This document shows, piece by piece, positions 55,164-62,757 of a stretch of DNA of 64,000 bases. Source of the stretch: Brachybacterium sp. P6-10-X1. Its GTDB lineage: Bacteria > Actinomycetota > Actinomycetes > Actinomycetales > Dermabacteraceae. Location: the NCBI RefSeq assembly GCF_001969445.1, contig NZ_CP017297.1:806001-870000 (forward strand). The letters are read 5' to 3'. The translations under genes were made by a program, and so were the position numbers. The notes beneath the pieces were generated by a model that was not told where the DNA came from, did no database searches, and saw only the letters and a program-made list of their open reading frames with translations. How positions within the stretch are numbered: position 1 is the first letter of the stretch; the number at the start of each line of letters is the position of its first letter.

Positions 55164-56420
55164 ATGTCTTCCCCCGCCTCCGCTTTCTCCTCGGCCCCGC
55201 GCTTCGGCGTGAACTACACGCCTCGCGCCGGATGGTTCCACTCCTGGCTCGACCTCGATGCGGATGCGGTCGGCGAGGACCTCCAGGCGATCGCCTCCCT
55301 CGGAGCGGACCACGTGCGGATCTTCCCGCTGTGGCCGCTGCTGCAGCCCAATCGCACGCTGATCCGGCCCCGAGGGATCGCGGACGTGCGCACCGTGGTG
55401 GACGTTGCCGCCGCAGTCGGGCTCGACGTCGTGGTCGACGCGATCCAGGGCCACCTCTCGAGCTTCGACTTCATCCCCAGCTGGCTGGCCACCTGGCACC
55501 GTCGCAACATGTTCACCGACCCCGAGGTGGTAACCGCGACCGCCGAGATGGTGCGATCCCTGGCCGCCGGCGTCGCGGACGCCCCGAACCTCCTGGGGCT
55601 CACCCTGGGCAACGAGGTCAACCAGTTCTCGGCCTCCAATCACCCAGACCCGGACGTCACCTCGGTCACCGAGGCCGCGAGCTGGACGAGCACCCTGCTG
55701 GAGGCCGCACGGGAGGGAGCGCCGGCGGGCATGCACACCGTCGCCAACTACGACGCCGCATGGTTCATGGACGATCACGCCTTCACCCCGGACCAGTCCG
55801 CACGGCTCGGCGATGCCACCGTGGTCCACTCCTGGATCTTCGACGGCACCGGCCAGCGCTACGGGGCCCGCTCCTACGAGGTCGCCCACCGCACCGAGTA
55901 CTACCTGGAGCTCGCCCGCGCCTTCTCCCCCACCCCGCAGCGGCCGCTGTGGCTGCAGGAGGTCGGCGCGCCCCGCAGCCTCCTCGCCGAGGACGAGGTG
56001 CCCTGGTTCGTGCGCAGCACGATCGAGAACTCGCTGTCGTGCCCCGAGCTGTGGGGCGTGACCTGGTGGTGCTCCCACGACGTCTCCCGCTCCTTGGCCG
56101 ACTTCCCGCCGCTGGAACACACCCTGGGGCTGTTCGACGAGCACGGCAGGATCAAGAACGCCGGCGAGGCCTTCCGCGACGCGGTCGCCGCAGCCCGCGA
56201 GACCGCTCCCCCGGCGCTCCGTGGTCGGGCGATCGAGTTCCCGGTGGGCGCGGACGCACTCCTGGATCGCAGCGCCGCGGCGCCGGGCGGATCAGTGTTC
56301 GAGGCCTGGATGGATGCCTCCCGCGCCGGAGAGCGCCCGACGGTGCAGGTGGTGCGGGATCGCGCCGAGGTCGTGGCCGGGGACACCCGCACGGGCGGCG
56401 CGGCGGCGACACGGGTGTGA
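55164..56420 (+). CDS. Glycoside hydrolase, GH5-like clan A enzyme
   Basis: A 418-residue protein without a signal peptide. The TIM-barrel start is FGVNYTPRAGWFHSWLDLD, with DHVRIFPLWPLLQ near 50, the acid/base Glu151 in LGLTLGNEVNQF and the nucleophile Glu266 in PLWLQEVGAP. Trp-rich WGVTWWCSHDVSR near 302 would line the sugar site. The lack of a secretion signal suggests an intracellular beta-glycosidase or mannosidase acting on imported oligosaccharides; the substrate is unknown. ATG 55164 is preceded by only a weak SD (GAAGGACG). It diverges from the LacI gene. No transporter genes are adjacent. Confidence 0.82.
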   Translation: MSSPASAFSSAPRFGVNYTPRAGWFHSWLDLDADAVGEDLQAIASLGADHVRIFPLWPLLQPNRTLIRPRGIADVRTVVDVAAAVGLDVVVDAIQGHLSSFDFIPSWLATWHRRNMFTDPEVVTATAEMVRSLAAGVADAPNLLGLTLGNEVNQFSASNHPDPDVTSVTEAASWTSTLLEAAREGAPAGMHTVANYDAAWFMDDHAFTPDQSARLGDATVVHSWIFDGTGQRYGARSYEVAHRTEYYLELARAFSPTPQRPLWLQEVGAPRSLLAEDEVPWFVRSTIENSLSCPELWGVTWWCSHDVSRSLADFPPLEHTLGLFDEHGRIKNAGEAFRDAVAAARETAPPALRGRAIEFPVGADALLDRSAAAPGGSVFEAWMDASRAGERPTVQVVRDRAEVVAGDTRTGGAAATRV

Positions 56421-56507
56421 GCCCGAGGTAGCCGCATAGGATCCGACATCCGGCCAGGTCACAAGGGGCTGTCGTGGTAAGTTCGTCCGGGCCCCGCCGC
56501 GGGCCTC

Positions 56508-56584
56508 GGCCCAGTAGCTCAGCCGGTCAGAGCAGCGGACTCATAATCCGTCGGTCGCGGGTTCAAGCCCCGCCTGGGCTACCA
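56508..56584 (+). tRNA. tRNA-Met (CAT), integration target of the adjacent element
   Basis: GGCCCAG pairs with CTGGGCT (first pair G-U). D-arm is TAGCTCAGCCGG, the anticodon loop CTCATAA (anticodon CAT) sits in a GCGGA/TCCGT stem, and the T-arm has CGGGTTCAAGCCCCG. The discriminator is A and CCA is encoded (56582-56584). The body resembles elongator tRNA-Met; tRNA-Ile2(CAT) cannot be fully excluded. The 3' part is the likely attachment core, because a tyrosine integrase gene facing the tRNA starts the next block. Confidence 0.9.
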
Positions 56585-56592
56585 GAAATAGC

Positions 56593-56643
56593 TAGTGGCC
56601 TGCATCTTCTCTCCGACCACTGGAGAGCCGATGCAGGCCACTA
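56593..56643. terminator. Long bipartite hairpin between tRNA-Met and the integrase gene
   Basis: The outer stem is 14 bp (TAGTGGCCTGCATC with its complement) and the inner one is 6 bp (CTCTCC/GGAGAG), with a 7-nt loop. It lies 9 bp past the tRNA and 28 bp past the integrase stop on the other strand, so it may end transcription from both. Confidence 0.65.
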
Positions 56644-56671
56644 TGTGTTTACTCTGTGTTCTGTCCTGGGA

Positions 56672-57979
56672 TCAGGCCGGAACGGGCGCAGGAACGGCAC
56701 CCGGTAGGGCGAGCTGATCGGCGACACCCAGGACGGCCATGGGCTCACTGTTCCGGTCGGAGTAGGACTTCATGCTGACGGCTTCGGTGTGACCCAGGAA
56801 GCGCCCGGCGACGATGGGCGGCACGCCCGCCGCCTTCATCCGCACAGAGACGGTGTGCCGGAAGCCGTGGTACGTCAGCCACGGGAAGCCTGCGCCGTCC
56901 AGCGCCGTCCGCACGTCCTTGTTGATGTTGTCGACGTTCGGCACGCGGCCCTTGGGCGAAAGGAAGACGTGAGTGTCCCGGATCTCCTGCACCTTCGAGT
57001 CGTGGTGCTTCGGCATCGCGGTCCGCTCCTCCCGGCGACGGCGCAGCATGTCCAGCACCTCCTGGCCCATCAGGGGAATGGTCCGCCGTGAGGCGTCGGA
57101 CTTCGGGGAGTCGTGCCAGAGGATCCCTCGACCCTTGACGGGCTGGAGGGTCCCGGCGACGGTGAGCGTCGGCTTCTCGGAATCGAGATCGAGGTCCTCC
57201 CAGCGGATCGAGACGGCTTCAGCGATGCGCAGACCTTGACTCATCCCCAGCAGGATCAGATCGGCGATGCCCTTCCGCACGGCGTCCTCGTCCTCGTAGA
57301 CCTTGCGGAAGATGACGGAGGACTCCTCCGGCGAGAGCACCCGATCCTTCTCATGCCGCGCCCCGTTGCCGTGCGTCCGCACTTCCGGCTTCTCCAGCTC
57401 CAGCGGCTCCATGAGACGAACGGGGTTCACGCTGACGGCACCGGACATGACGGCTTCGCGGAACACTGCCGACCAGATGGCCTTGCAGTGGTGGACGTGA
57501 GAGACCATGCCCTCCTCGGCAAGTCCCTGCGCTTCCTGCATCAGATCCAGCGGCGTGATGTCGGCGACCTGCATGCCCTTGACGAGTGAGGTGGGACGCA
57601 GCACGTACGCATTGATGACCTGACGATAGGTGCGCACGGTCGACGGCGAGCGCTTCGGCTTTCCGGCCTCGAGGTTGGCGAGATAGGCCTTGACGCCCTC
57701 CTCGAGCGTCCGCTTGCCCAGCTCCGGCGCGGCCGACTTCGATTCCTCCTGCTCCATGCGCTTCGTGATCCTCGTGCGAGCGCGCTCCTTCGAGGTGTCC
57801 TCCGCAGTGATCGGACGCGGACGCTTGGACTTGCCGTCCTGGTACAGCACGACAGCCTTCCACTTCGACGGCTTCAGCTTCTCCGCCTTGACCGTCTCCT
57901 CCTTGACCCATCGGCCATCTATCAGGCCGGAGAGCTTGACGTCTCCGAACTCTCCTCGCGCCAGCGCCCTACGTGCCAT
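56672..57979 (-). CDS. int: Tyrosine recombinase/integrase of the element
   Basis: A 435-residue phage-type integrase. A basic N-terminal arm-binding region with WVKEETVKAEKLKPSKWKAV comes first, then a SAM-like core-binding domain (TLEEGVKAYLANLEAGKPKR, residues 90-185). The catalytic domain has Arg251 in SQGLRIAEAVSIRW, Lys293 in SPKSDASRRTIP, His371 and Arg374 in YHGFRHT, His397 in LGHTEAVS and the nucleophile Tyr406 in MKSYSD. ATG 57979 has GAGGAGG upstream. The gene is intact and faces tRNA-Met. Confidence 0.93.
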   Translation of the reverse strand: MARRALARGEFGDVKLSGLIDGRWVKEETVKAEKLKPSKWKAVVLYQDGKSKRPRPITAEDTSKERARTRITKRMEQEESKSAAPELGKRTLEEGVKAYLANLEAGKPKRSPSTVRTYRQVINAYVLRPTSLVKGMQVADITPLDLMQEAQGLAEEGMVSHVHHCKAIWSAVFREAVMSGAVSVNPVRLMEPLELEKPEVRTHGNGARHEKDRVLSPEESSVIFRKVYEDEDAVRKGIADLILLGMSQGLRIAEAVSIRWEDLDLDSEKPTLTVAGTLQPVKGRGILWHDSPKSDASRRTIPLMGQEVLDMLRRRREERTAMPKHHDSKVQEIRDTHVFLSPKGRVPNVDNINKDVRTALDGAGFPWLTYHGFRHTVSVRMKAAGVPPIVAGRFLGHTEAVSMKSYSDRNSEPMAVLGVADQLALPGAVPAPVPA

Positions 57980-58017
57980 GTCTGCCGTCCTCCTCGTGCG
58001 TGCCGTTGATGACGAGG

Positions 58018-58047
58018 AGACTACGCAAAACACAGAGTCGTTGTCAA
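58018..58047 (-). promoter_or_regulatory. Candidate promoter of the integrase gene
   Basis: On the minus strand TTGACA (58047-58042) and TAGTCT (58023-58018) are 18 nt apart, 39 nt upstream of the start codon. The -35 is a perfect consensus; the -10 keeps only the TAnnnT pattern. Confidence 0.45.
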
Positions 58048-58387
58048 GGTTCTAGGCGTTGTTGATGCAGGCCATGTGCTCATCGTCAGCACTGCCGGAG
58101 GGGGGGGTGGGGAGGGACCCCTGAACGCACGTTCGACTCCCCCCGGATCGTCATAGAGCCTGAGATCCTGTACAGGTCCCATTGGCCCCGATCCTCGAAC
58201 ACTCTTGCGAACGGACGGGAGGGCCTGGAGGGCCTGGAATGTGTGGACCACCTGCACGAACAGCCCTTGAGGTCCTCTCGAGCATGGCTGGCGGGTGGAC
58301 TAGTTGCCTACCAGTGGAAGATTTTACCTTCGAAGGTGGGTCAAGGGCGGTGTTGACATGGTGCAAGTAGGGAAGGACTCGGCGAGG
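58048..58387. other. Non-coding region between the integrase and GIY-YIG genes
   Basis: No gene is supported in 340 bp. It holds a G-rich run on the plus strand near 58097-58117 that could form a G-quadruplex, a 12-bp palindromic site GAACGCACGTTC (58123-58134), and the perfect palindrome ACCTTCGAAGGT (58326-58337). These could be operators or integrase/excisionase arm sites. Confidence 0.5.
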
Positions 58388-58672
58388 TCAGCCTTCCGTG
58401 TACTTGGGCCAGGTGTTGTAGCCGATGGCGGGGTCATTCGCTCTCGTGGTCTCGATGAAGTGGCGCTCCAGCGCTCGCACCTCGGCCTCGGTGGCATCCT
58501 CCGACTCCCAGAGGATCTCCTTCCGGATGGTCAGGTCTCGGCAGGCTTCCGGTCCCAGATCGGCGGCGATGTAGGCCTTCCTCGGTGAGCCGAAATAGAG
58601 GCTGGTCCCGGTGAGGTCCATCCCGACGTAGATCTTCCCGTTCGGGTAGGTGATCCGGTAGACGTGGCGCAT
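58388..58672 (-). CDS. GIY-YIG nuclease family protein
   Basis: A 94-residue protein. VYRITYPNGKIYVG near residues 4-17 is the GIY-YIG motif in degenerate form (YRI...YVG), RKEILW the Arg region, ATEAEVRALERHFIE the metal-binding Glu and GYNTWPK the C-terminal Asn. Small stand-alone versions are common in phages and integrative elements; the roles are mostly unknown. ATG 58672 has no clear SD, and a 14-bp palindrome TGGCAAGCTTGCCA (58675-58688) abuts the start codon. An IS3 copy begins 46 bp upstream and may have replaced its promoter. Confidence 0.75.
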   Translation of the reverse strand: MRHVYRITYPNGKIYVGMDLTGTSLYFGSPRKAYIAADLGPEACRDLTIRKEILWESEDATEAEVRALERHFIETTRANDPAIGYNTWPKYTEG

Positions 58673-58745
58673 GTTGGCAAGCTTGCCACGGTGTCCCCAC
58701 TGGCCCTAGAACGGCCTGTGAAGCGCCCTGGGTTCCGTTCCGTGG

Positions 58746-59660
58746 TTAGACGGTCGCGGGCGCGGTCGTCGTGGGGTGAGTGTAGGACGCTTCGACTTCG
58801 GCCGGGGTGCGATAGTCGAGTGCTTCGTGCAGGCGCTTCGTGTTCCACCAGGTGACCCAGTCCAGAGTGGCGATCTCGACGGGGGTCGCTGAGGGCCAGG
58901 TGCGGCGTCGGTGGATGAGCTCGGCTTTGTAGAGGCCGTTGACGGTCTCAGCCAGGGCGTTGTCGTAGCTGTCTCCGACGGATCCGACCGAGGCCTGGAC
59001 TCCGGCGGTGATCAGCGCATCGGAGTAGGCCAGCGAGACGTAGTTGCTGCCCCTATCGCTGTGATGGATCAGCCCAGTCCGAGACGCTTCTGCCGGGGAG
59101 GTCTGGAGGGCCTGCTCGAGAGCCTGCAGTGGCAGTGCCTCAGTGCGGAGGCTGGTGGCCACTGCCCAGCCGACGATCCTTCGCGTGAAAACGTCCGTGA
59201 TGAACGCGGTGTAGCAGAACCCGGACGGGATCCGGACGTAGGTGATGTCAGCGACCCAGAGCTGATTCGGTCCGGCAGCCGTGAAGTTCCGCTCGACCAG
59301 ATCAGGACGACGGTCCAGGCCACCAGCAGGGCTCGTCGTGAACACCTTTCGACCACGGCGTATCCCGCACAGACCAGCAGCTTTCATCAGCCGAGCGGTC
59401 TGGTCGCGGCCGACTTCCCATCCGGCACGGCGCATCGCGTGATGCATCTTCCGATACCCGTAGACGCCGTAGTTCTCGGCATGAATCCGACGGATCTCTT
59501 CGACGAGCACCTCGTCACGGACCGCTCTGGCCGATGCCGGGCGCTGCTTCGCGGCACGGTATCCGCGAGAGGTGAGGAACCCACGTTCCGTCGCGCCCAG
59601 GACGCGGCAGATGGCCTCGACCCCGAAGTGATCGCGATGCCTATCGATGAAGGCGATCAT
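58746..59660 (-). CDS. IS3-family transposase OrfB (DDE integrase domain)
   Basis: About 304 residues from ATG 59660. HTH_21 region YGVYGYRKMHHAMRRAGWEV, then the rve core with Asp138 in QLWVADITYVR, Asp202 in HHSDRGSNY and Glu238 in NALAETVNGLYKAELIHR; D202 to E238 has the DD(35)E spacing. The final stretch WWNTKRLHEALDYRTPAEVE is standard for IS3. The ATG overlaps the orfA stop (ATGA). The frame is also open upstream in the -1 phase over a run of five T (GTTTTTC), so a frameshifted OrfAB fusion is probable. Confidence 0.93.
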   Translation of the reverse strand: MIAFIDRHRDHFGVEAICRVLGATERGFLTSRGYRAAKQRPASARAVRDEVLVEEIRRIHAENYGVYGYRKMHHAMRRAGWEVGRDQTARLMKAAGLCGIRRGRKVFTTSPAGGLDRRPDLVERNFTAAGPNQLWVADITYVRIPSGFCYTAFITDVFTRRIVGWAVATSLRTEALPLQALEQALQTSPAEASRTGLIHHSDRGSNYVSLAYSDALITAGVQASVGSVGDSYDNALAETVNGLYKAELIHRRRTWPSATPVEIATLDWVTWWNTKRLHEALDYRTPAEVEASYTHPTTTAPATV

Positions 59661-59971
59661 TTCGTCGTGGGGTGGTCGAGTTCCCTGGCGAAAAACACGG
59701 AGGCGGCCTTGAGGATCTCGTTGGCCCGCCGGGACTCGGCGAGCTCTCGACGCAGTCTGCGGTTCTCCTCCTCGAGAGACTCCGCGGGGCCGGCCGAGGG
59801 CTCGGCTGGCCCGTAGCGGTTGCACCAGATCCTCAGCGTCTCCATGCCAACGCCGAGTTGGGGCGCGACAGCACGGATCGACTCCGATCGTGGGCCACCT
59901 TCGAGTGCCTGGCGGTCGTAGACCATGCGCACGGCACGGTCACGCAGCTCCGGACTGAACTTCTTGGGCAT
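59657..59971 (-). CDS. IS3-family transposase OrfA
   Basis: A 104-residue protein. MPKKFSPELRDRAVRMVYDR, VAPQLGVGMETLRIWCNRYG (HTH) and the leucine-zipper-like LEEENRRLRRELAESRRANE are followed by ASVFFARELDHP, the typical OrfA end. It binds the terminal repeats and is fused to OrfB by -1 frameshifting near its C-terminus at the T-run. It overlaps orfB by 4 bp. Confidence 0.93.
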   Translation of the reverse strand: MPKKFSPELRDRAVRMVYDRQALEGGPRSESIRAVAPQLGVGMETLRIWCNRYGPAEPSAGPAESLEEENRRLRRELAESRRANEILKAASVFFARELDHPTTK

Positions 59972-60022
59972 ACTCCGATTCTCCTTGCTGAGACTCGGAA
60001 CGGAACCCAGGGCGCTTCACTG

Positions 60023-60444
60023 GGAACGGCTGAGGGTCTCCCCAGTGCCACTACGCCCTCCCAGGGGCCTCTACGGCGAACCCTCCCGTAGTTCCGGCGA
60101 TGTTGGGTCTCGTGCTGGACTCTGTCCATCGTCCTCGTCGCCATGAGGACGTGAAGGCTCCGCCTTCAGGTCTGCCGGGAGCGAAGCGGCTTCGCCGCCT
60201 TCGTCTCCCTGACGTCCGTTCTGCGCCCTACTCCTGGGCGATCTGTACCCGCGCGAGCCCTCGGCGGTGTCCGCGTAGGGGTGAGGTCGATTCCGGGTGT
60301 TCCTGGTCCTGCTACAGGCTCCGTTCCCGTCGCCATTGACGGCGATCTACAGCGGTATGGGGGCTCGGTGGGCCTCGGGTACCCCTGGGCCTTCATGCCG
60401 CCGTTCTACGCCGGTGCTGACGGCTCCCCCTGAACGCAAAGGAA
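60023..60444. other. Non-coding region right of the IS copy, with small hairpins
   Basis: I see no convincing gene; short frames here have no family features. Three hairpins are packed in 80 bp: GTCCTC/GAGGAC (60131-60150), GAAGGC-TCC-GCCTTC (60153-60167) and a longer one GGAG.GAAG.GGC-TTC-GCC.CTTC.CTCC (60178-60208). Together with those at 61962-62079 they make the element's spacers distinctive. Confidence 0.5.
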
Positions 60445-60478
60445 CGCCCCGCCTCCAGCGGATGCCAGAGACGGGGCG
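60445..60478 (-). terminator. Candidate terminator of the minus-strand gene train
   Basis: CGCCCCG (60445-60451) and CGGGGCG (60472-60478) pair across a 20-nt loop, 22 bp downstream of the stop of the last gene (60500). It is short but well placed. Confidence 0.45.
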
Positions 60479-60499
60479 CGTAGGTGGTGCAGGTGGAGA

Positions 60500-61156
60500 T
60501 CAGTCGACCACGGGACGATGACGCACACGGCCACCTCGCGTGACGGCCTGCGCTCCGGTCTGCACCTGCTCGAAGGTGTGCAGGACGCGGGTCTCAGGCG
60601 GCCGGCGGCGAGCGGGGACGTAGGCCTCGGACTCCCGGCCGACGAGGACTCGGAGCGTCGTGCTGATCGGTGTTCCCGTGATGCCGGACGGCAGGGTGCG
60701 GGTCTTGACGGACTCCTGTCGCAGACCGACGACATGGGCCTTGCCGATGCGCACGTCCTCCCAGTGGGGAAGGACCTTCAGTCCCTCGCCGCCCTTGATG
60801 GCTCCCTTGCGGAACAGGTCGACCAGATCATGCTCGACGGCATGGCCGTTGCTGTAGTGGGCTCCGGCCACCGTGACGAGGTAGCCGTCAATCTCGGACT
60901 CGGAGACCTCGACGCAGCGGATGACCGTCAGCGGCGAGGGCAGGACAACGGGGCTGGAGTGCTCCCCGGCAACGTAGGCCTTGACGGTGCCGGTCTCGTC
61001 TCCGCCACGGGTGAACTCTTCGACGGCGGCGAGGACGGCCTCACGGTGGGACTCGGGGATCTCGAGATCCTCGGCGACTGCGAGGACGTTGGACAGATGG
61101 TGCATGGGCTTCTCCTGCTCGGTGGTGGAGGACGACGAACGGTTCTTGACGGGCAT
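60500..61156 (-). CDS. Hypothetical element protein, last gene of the train
   Basis: A 218-residue protein of unknown family. The N-terminal 80 residues are acidic and helical (VLAVAEDLEIPESHREAVLA), the middle strand-rich (IRCVEVSESEIDGYLVTVAG, HVVGLRQESVKTRTLPSGIT) and the C-terminus basic (VTRGGRVRHRPVVD). GGAG lies 8 nt upstream of ATG 61156, 3 bp after the stop of the coiled-coil gene, so the two are co-transcribed. No signal peptide or membrane segment. Confidence 0.65.
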   Translation of the reverse strand: MPVKNRSSSSTTEQEKPMHHLSNVLAVAEDLEIPESHREAVLAAVEEFTRGGDETGTVKAYVAGEHSSPVVLPSPLTVIRCVEVSESEIDGYLVTVAGAHYSNGHAVEHDLVDLFRKGAIKGGEGLKVLPHWEDVRIGKAHVVGLRQESVKTRTLPSGITGTPISTTLRVLVGRESEAYVPARRRPPETRVLHTFEQVQTGAQAVTRGGRVRHRPVVD

Positions 61157-61159
61157 CGG

Positions 61160-61837
61160 TCAGGCTCCGATCTGCGAGACGGACAGTCCCCAGCGACGGG
61201 CTTCGCGGCCACGGGCCACGGTCCCGGCGAGGTGTTCGTCAGCGGCACTGACGGCCTCGGCAACGGCCAGATGGACGCCAGGGGAGATGTAGTCCTCCCC
61301 GTCGACGACGAGGTGCCTGCTCCGGCTGTCCCCGGCGACGAGGACGCGGGACAGCGGGTCTCCCTGGTCCTCGGTGAGTCCTGCACGGTCTGCTCGGCGA
61401 ACGATGGGCAGGGAGTAGGACTCCCACGTCTCAGTCGCGGCCTTCAGCTCGGCGATGCCCTCGGCGATCTTGATTCGTGCTGCCTCGGTGGCATCGGCGT
61501 AGGTGTCGTGGTGAGCCTTCAGCCCGTCGGCCTGATCGTCGGCGAGTGCATCGAGCTCGGCCTGATCAAGGGCAGACTTGGCGGCGGCGAGGATGCGATG
61601 CTCGAGGTCTTCCAGGCGGTTGGCCTTGCGAGGGATGTCCCGCTCGGTCAGGTCTGCCAGACGATCGGTGTCGACGACCAAGCTGCCGTTGGCGATCTGC
61701 GTCTGAAGGTCGGTCTGCTCCTGCTCCAGCTTCTCCAGGTCTCGGCGAGTGGAGGCGATGGCCTCCTGGACGTCCTTCACGCTCTTCTCGGCGGCGAGGA
61801 TGGACTGGGACTTGGTGGTCTTGGTCTTGGCGGTCAT
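61160..61837 (-). CDS. Hypothetical coiled-coil element protein
   Basis: A 225-residue protein. A long coiled coil spans about residues 15-60 (VKDVQEAIASTRRDLEKLEQ and EQTDLQTQI) and further helices run to about 140. A more compact end follows (VLVAGDSRSRHLVVDGEDYI, SPGVHLAVAEAVSAADEHLA). It resembles phage scaffolding or capsid-related helical proteins only in composition. ATG 61837 has AGGAAG upstream. It begins the second part of the train after a 500-bp leader and is followed after 3 bp by the 60500 gene. Confidence 0.65.
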   Translation of the reverse strand: MTAKTKTTKSQSILAAEKSVKDVQEAIASTRRDLEKLEQEQTDLQTQIANGSLVVDTDRLADLTERDIPRKANRLEDLEHRILAAAKSALDQAELDALADDQADGLKAHHDTYADATEAARIKIAEGIAELKAATETWESYSLPIVRRADRAGLTEDQGDPLSRVLVAGDSRSRHLVVDGEDYISPGVHLAVAEAVSAADEHLAGTVARGREARRWGLSVSQIGA

Positions 61838-62340
61838 GATGATCTACTTCCTGTTGTTGGTGTTCTTCTACTCGGACGCCTTGGACGCCTCGGTCGCTTC
61901 GCTCCCTCGTCGCCCTCGTCGTCCTCGTGTTCTTGCTTCTTCAGCGGCGAAGGGCTGAAGGGCTAGAAGCTGTGGGGCCTTCGGCCCCGCTAGCTCAAGA
62001 GGATGGGCGGCGCTTCGCGCCGCTTCAGCGAAGGACTGAAGGACTCCTGTCCTTCCTGGCCTAGAAGGACCTGAAGGTCTTCTTCTTCTCCTCGCCGCCC
62101 TCGTCGCTGGGCTAGCTGGTCTTCTGTTCTTCGCTGACACTTGCTCTTCGCCGCCATGGTCCAGGTGCGCGATGCGGGTCCGGGTGCCGGAGACGCGCCC
62201 TGTGTGGTGCGGGCGCGTGCCGGATGCCGGATGCCGGGGCGCGATGCTGGAGGATGGGTCAAGATGCTGTCCCCTATAGATAAGGGATATGTCCTTGACC
62301 AGCAACGATGCTCAGAAAACCGTCAGATTGTGACCGGATC
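61838..62340 (-). other. 500-bp non-coding leader with serial hairpins and an AT-rich promoter-like island
   Basis: No supported gene. On the coiled-coil gene's leader lie hairpins GGGGCC-TTC-GGCCCC inside GCTAG/CTAGC (61962-61994), GCGGCGC-TTC-GCGCCGC (62007-62023), GAAGGAC-TCCT-GTCCTTC (62038-62055) and GACC-TGAA-GGTC (62068-62079). At 62260-62330 the DNA is AT-rich, including TATAG and the TCCCCTATAG/TTATCCC-like palindrome, a likely promoter. The leader would be more than 400 nt long. Confidence 0.5.
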
Positions 62341-62757
62341 TCAGGGCGTACCGTGGTTCCTCCCCGGCCCCGGATAGCCGATCCCGTGGACCCATCGCTT
62401 CGCGGCGAGGTTCTGGCCGTACTGGGAGCCGTCCTCCGCACCGTTGATCCATACGTGCCGGGAGTTGGTTGGGTCATCGAGCAGACCCAGGGACCTGCCC
62501 TTGACGATGGCTCTCTGGACTCCCCGGTCGCCACCTCCGACGATCGACTCCAGCTCTCCGGGCTCGAAGATCGCGTGGCCCACAGAGTCGGCCCGATCCG
62601 TCGCGGCGAACCAGATTGCCACCTCTCGGGGCATTCCCTCGGTCGCGGCGAATTTACGTGCCTGATGCGCGAACAGCTTGGCGAAGCGGGTACGTCCGTC
62701 CAACCAAATCTGCAACGCCTCGCCCCCTTCCGGTTCGGTGATCTCGATATCGCTCAT
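62341..62757 (-). CDS. Hypothetical protein with winged-helix-like region
   Basis: A 138-residue protein. IWLDGRTRFAKLFAHQARKF opens the helical N-terminus. The centre HAIFEPGELESIVGGGDRGV followed by QRAIVKGRSLGLLDDPTNSR and HVWI has the pattern of a winged helix (helix, turn, recognition helix, wing). This suggests DNA binding, perhaps a replication or regulatory role, but no family is recognised. ATG 62757 overlaps the preceding gene's TGA; GGAGG lies upstream. Confidence 0.65.
   Translation of the reverse strand: MSDIEITEPEGGEALQIWLDGRTRFAKLFAHQARKFAATEGMPREVAIWFAATDRADSVGHAIFEPGELESIVGGGDRGVQRAIVKGRSLGLLDDPTNSRHVWINGAEDGSQYGQNLAAKRWVHGIGYPGPGRNHGTP

Larger units (their letters stand above)
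58719..60019 (-). mobile_element. IS3-family insertion sequence, 1301 bp, intact
   Basis: The ends are perfect 24-bp inverted repeats (58719-58742 and 59996-60019) starting TGAAGCGCCCTGGG. The 3-bp sequence CTG is repeated on both sides (58716-58718 and 60020-60022) as target duplication, as usual in this family. It contains overlapping orfA and orfB on the minus strand. The flanks join cleanly and no gene is obviously broken, although it is close to the GIY-YIG start. Confidence 0.93.

Noticed and set aside
60166..60396. 76-residue minus-strand frame right of the IS
   Set aside because: Pro/Arg/Thr-rich with no SD and it overlaps the hairpin cluster.
61868..62305. 145-residue minus-strand frame over the leader
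   Set aside because: Low-complexity Arg/Ala/Ser composition follows the hairpins; no SD.
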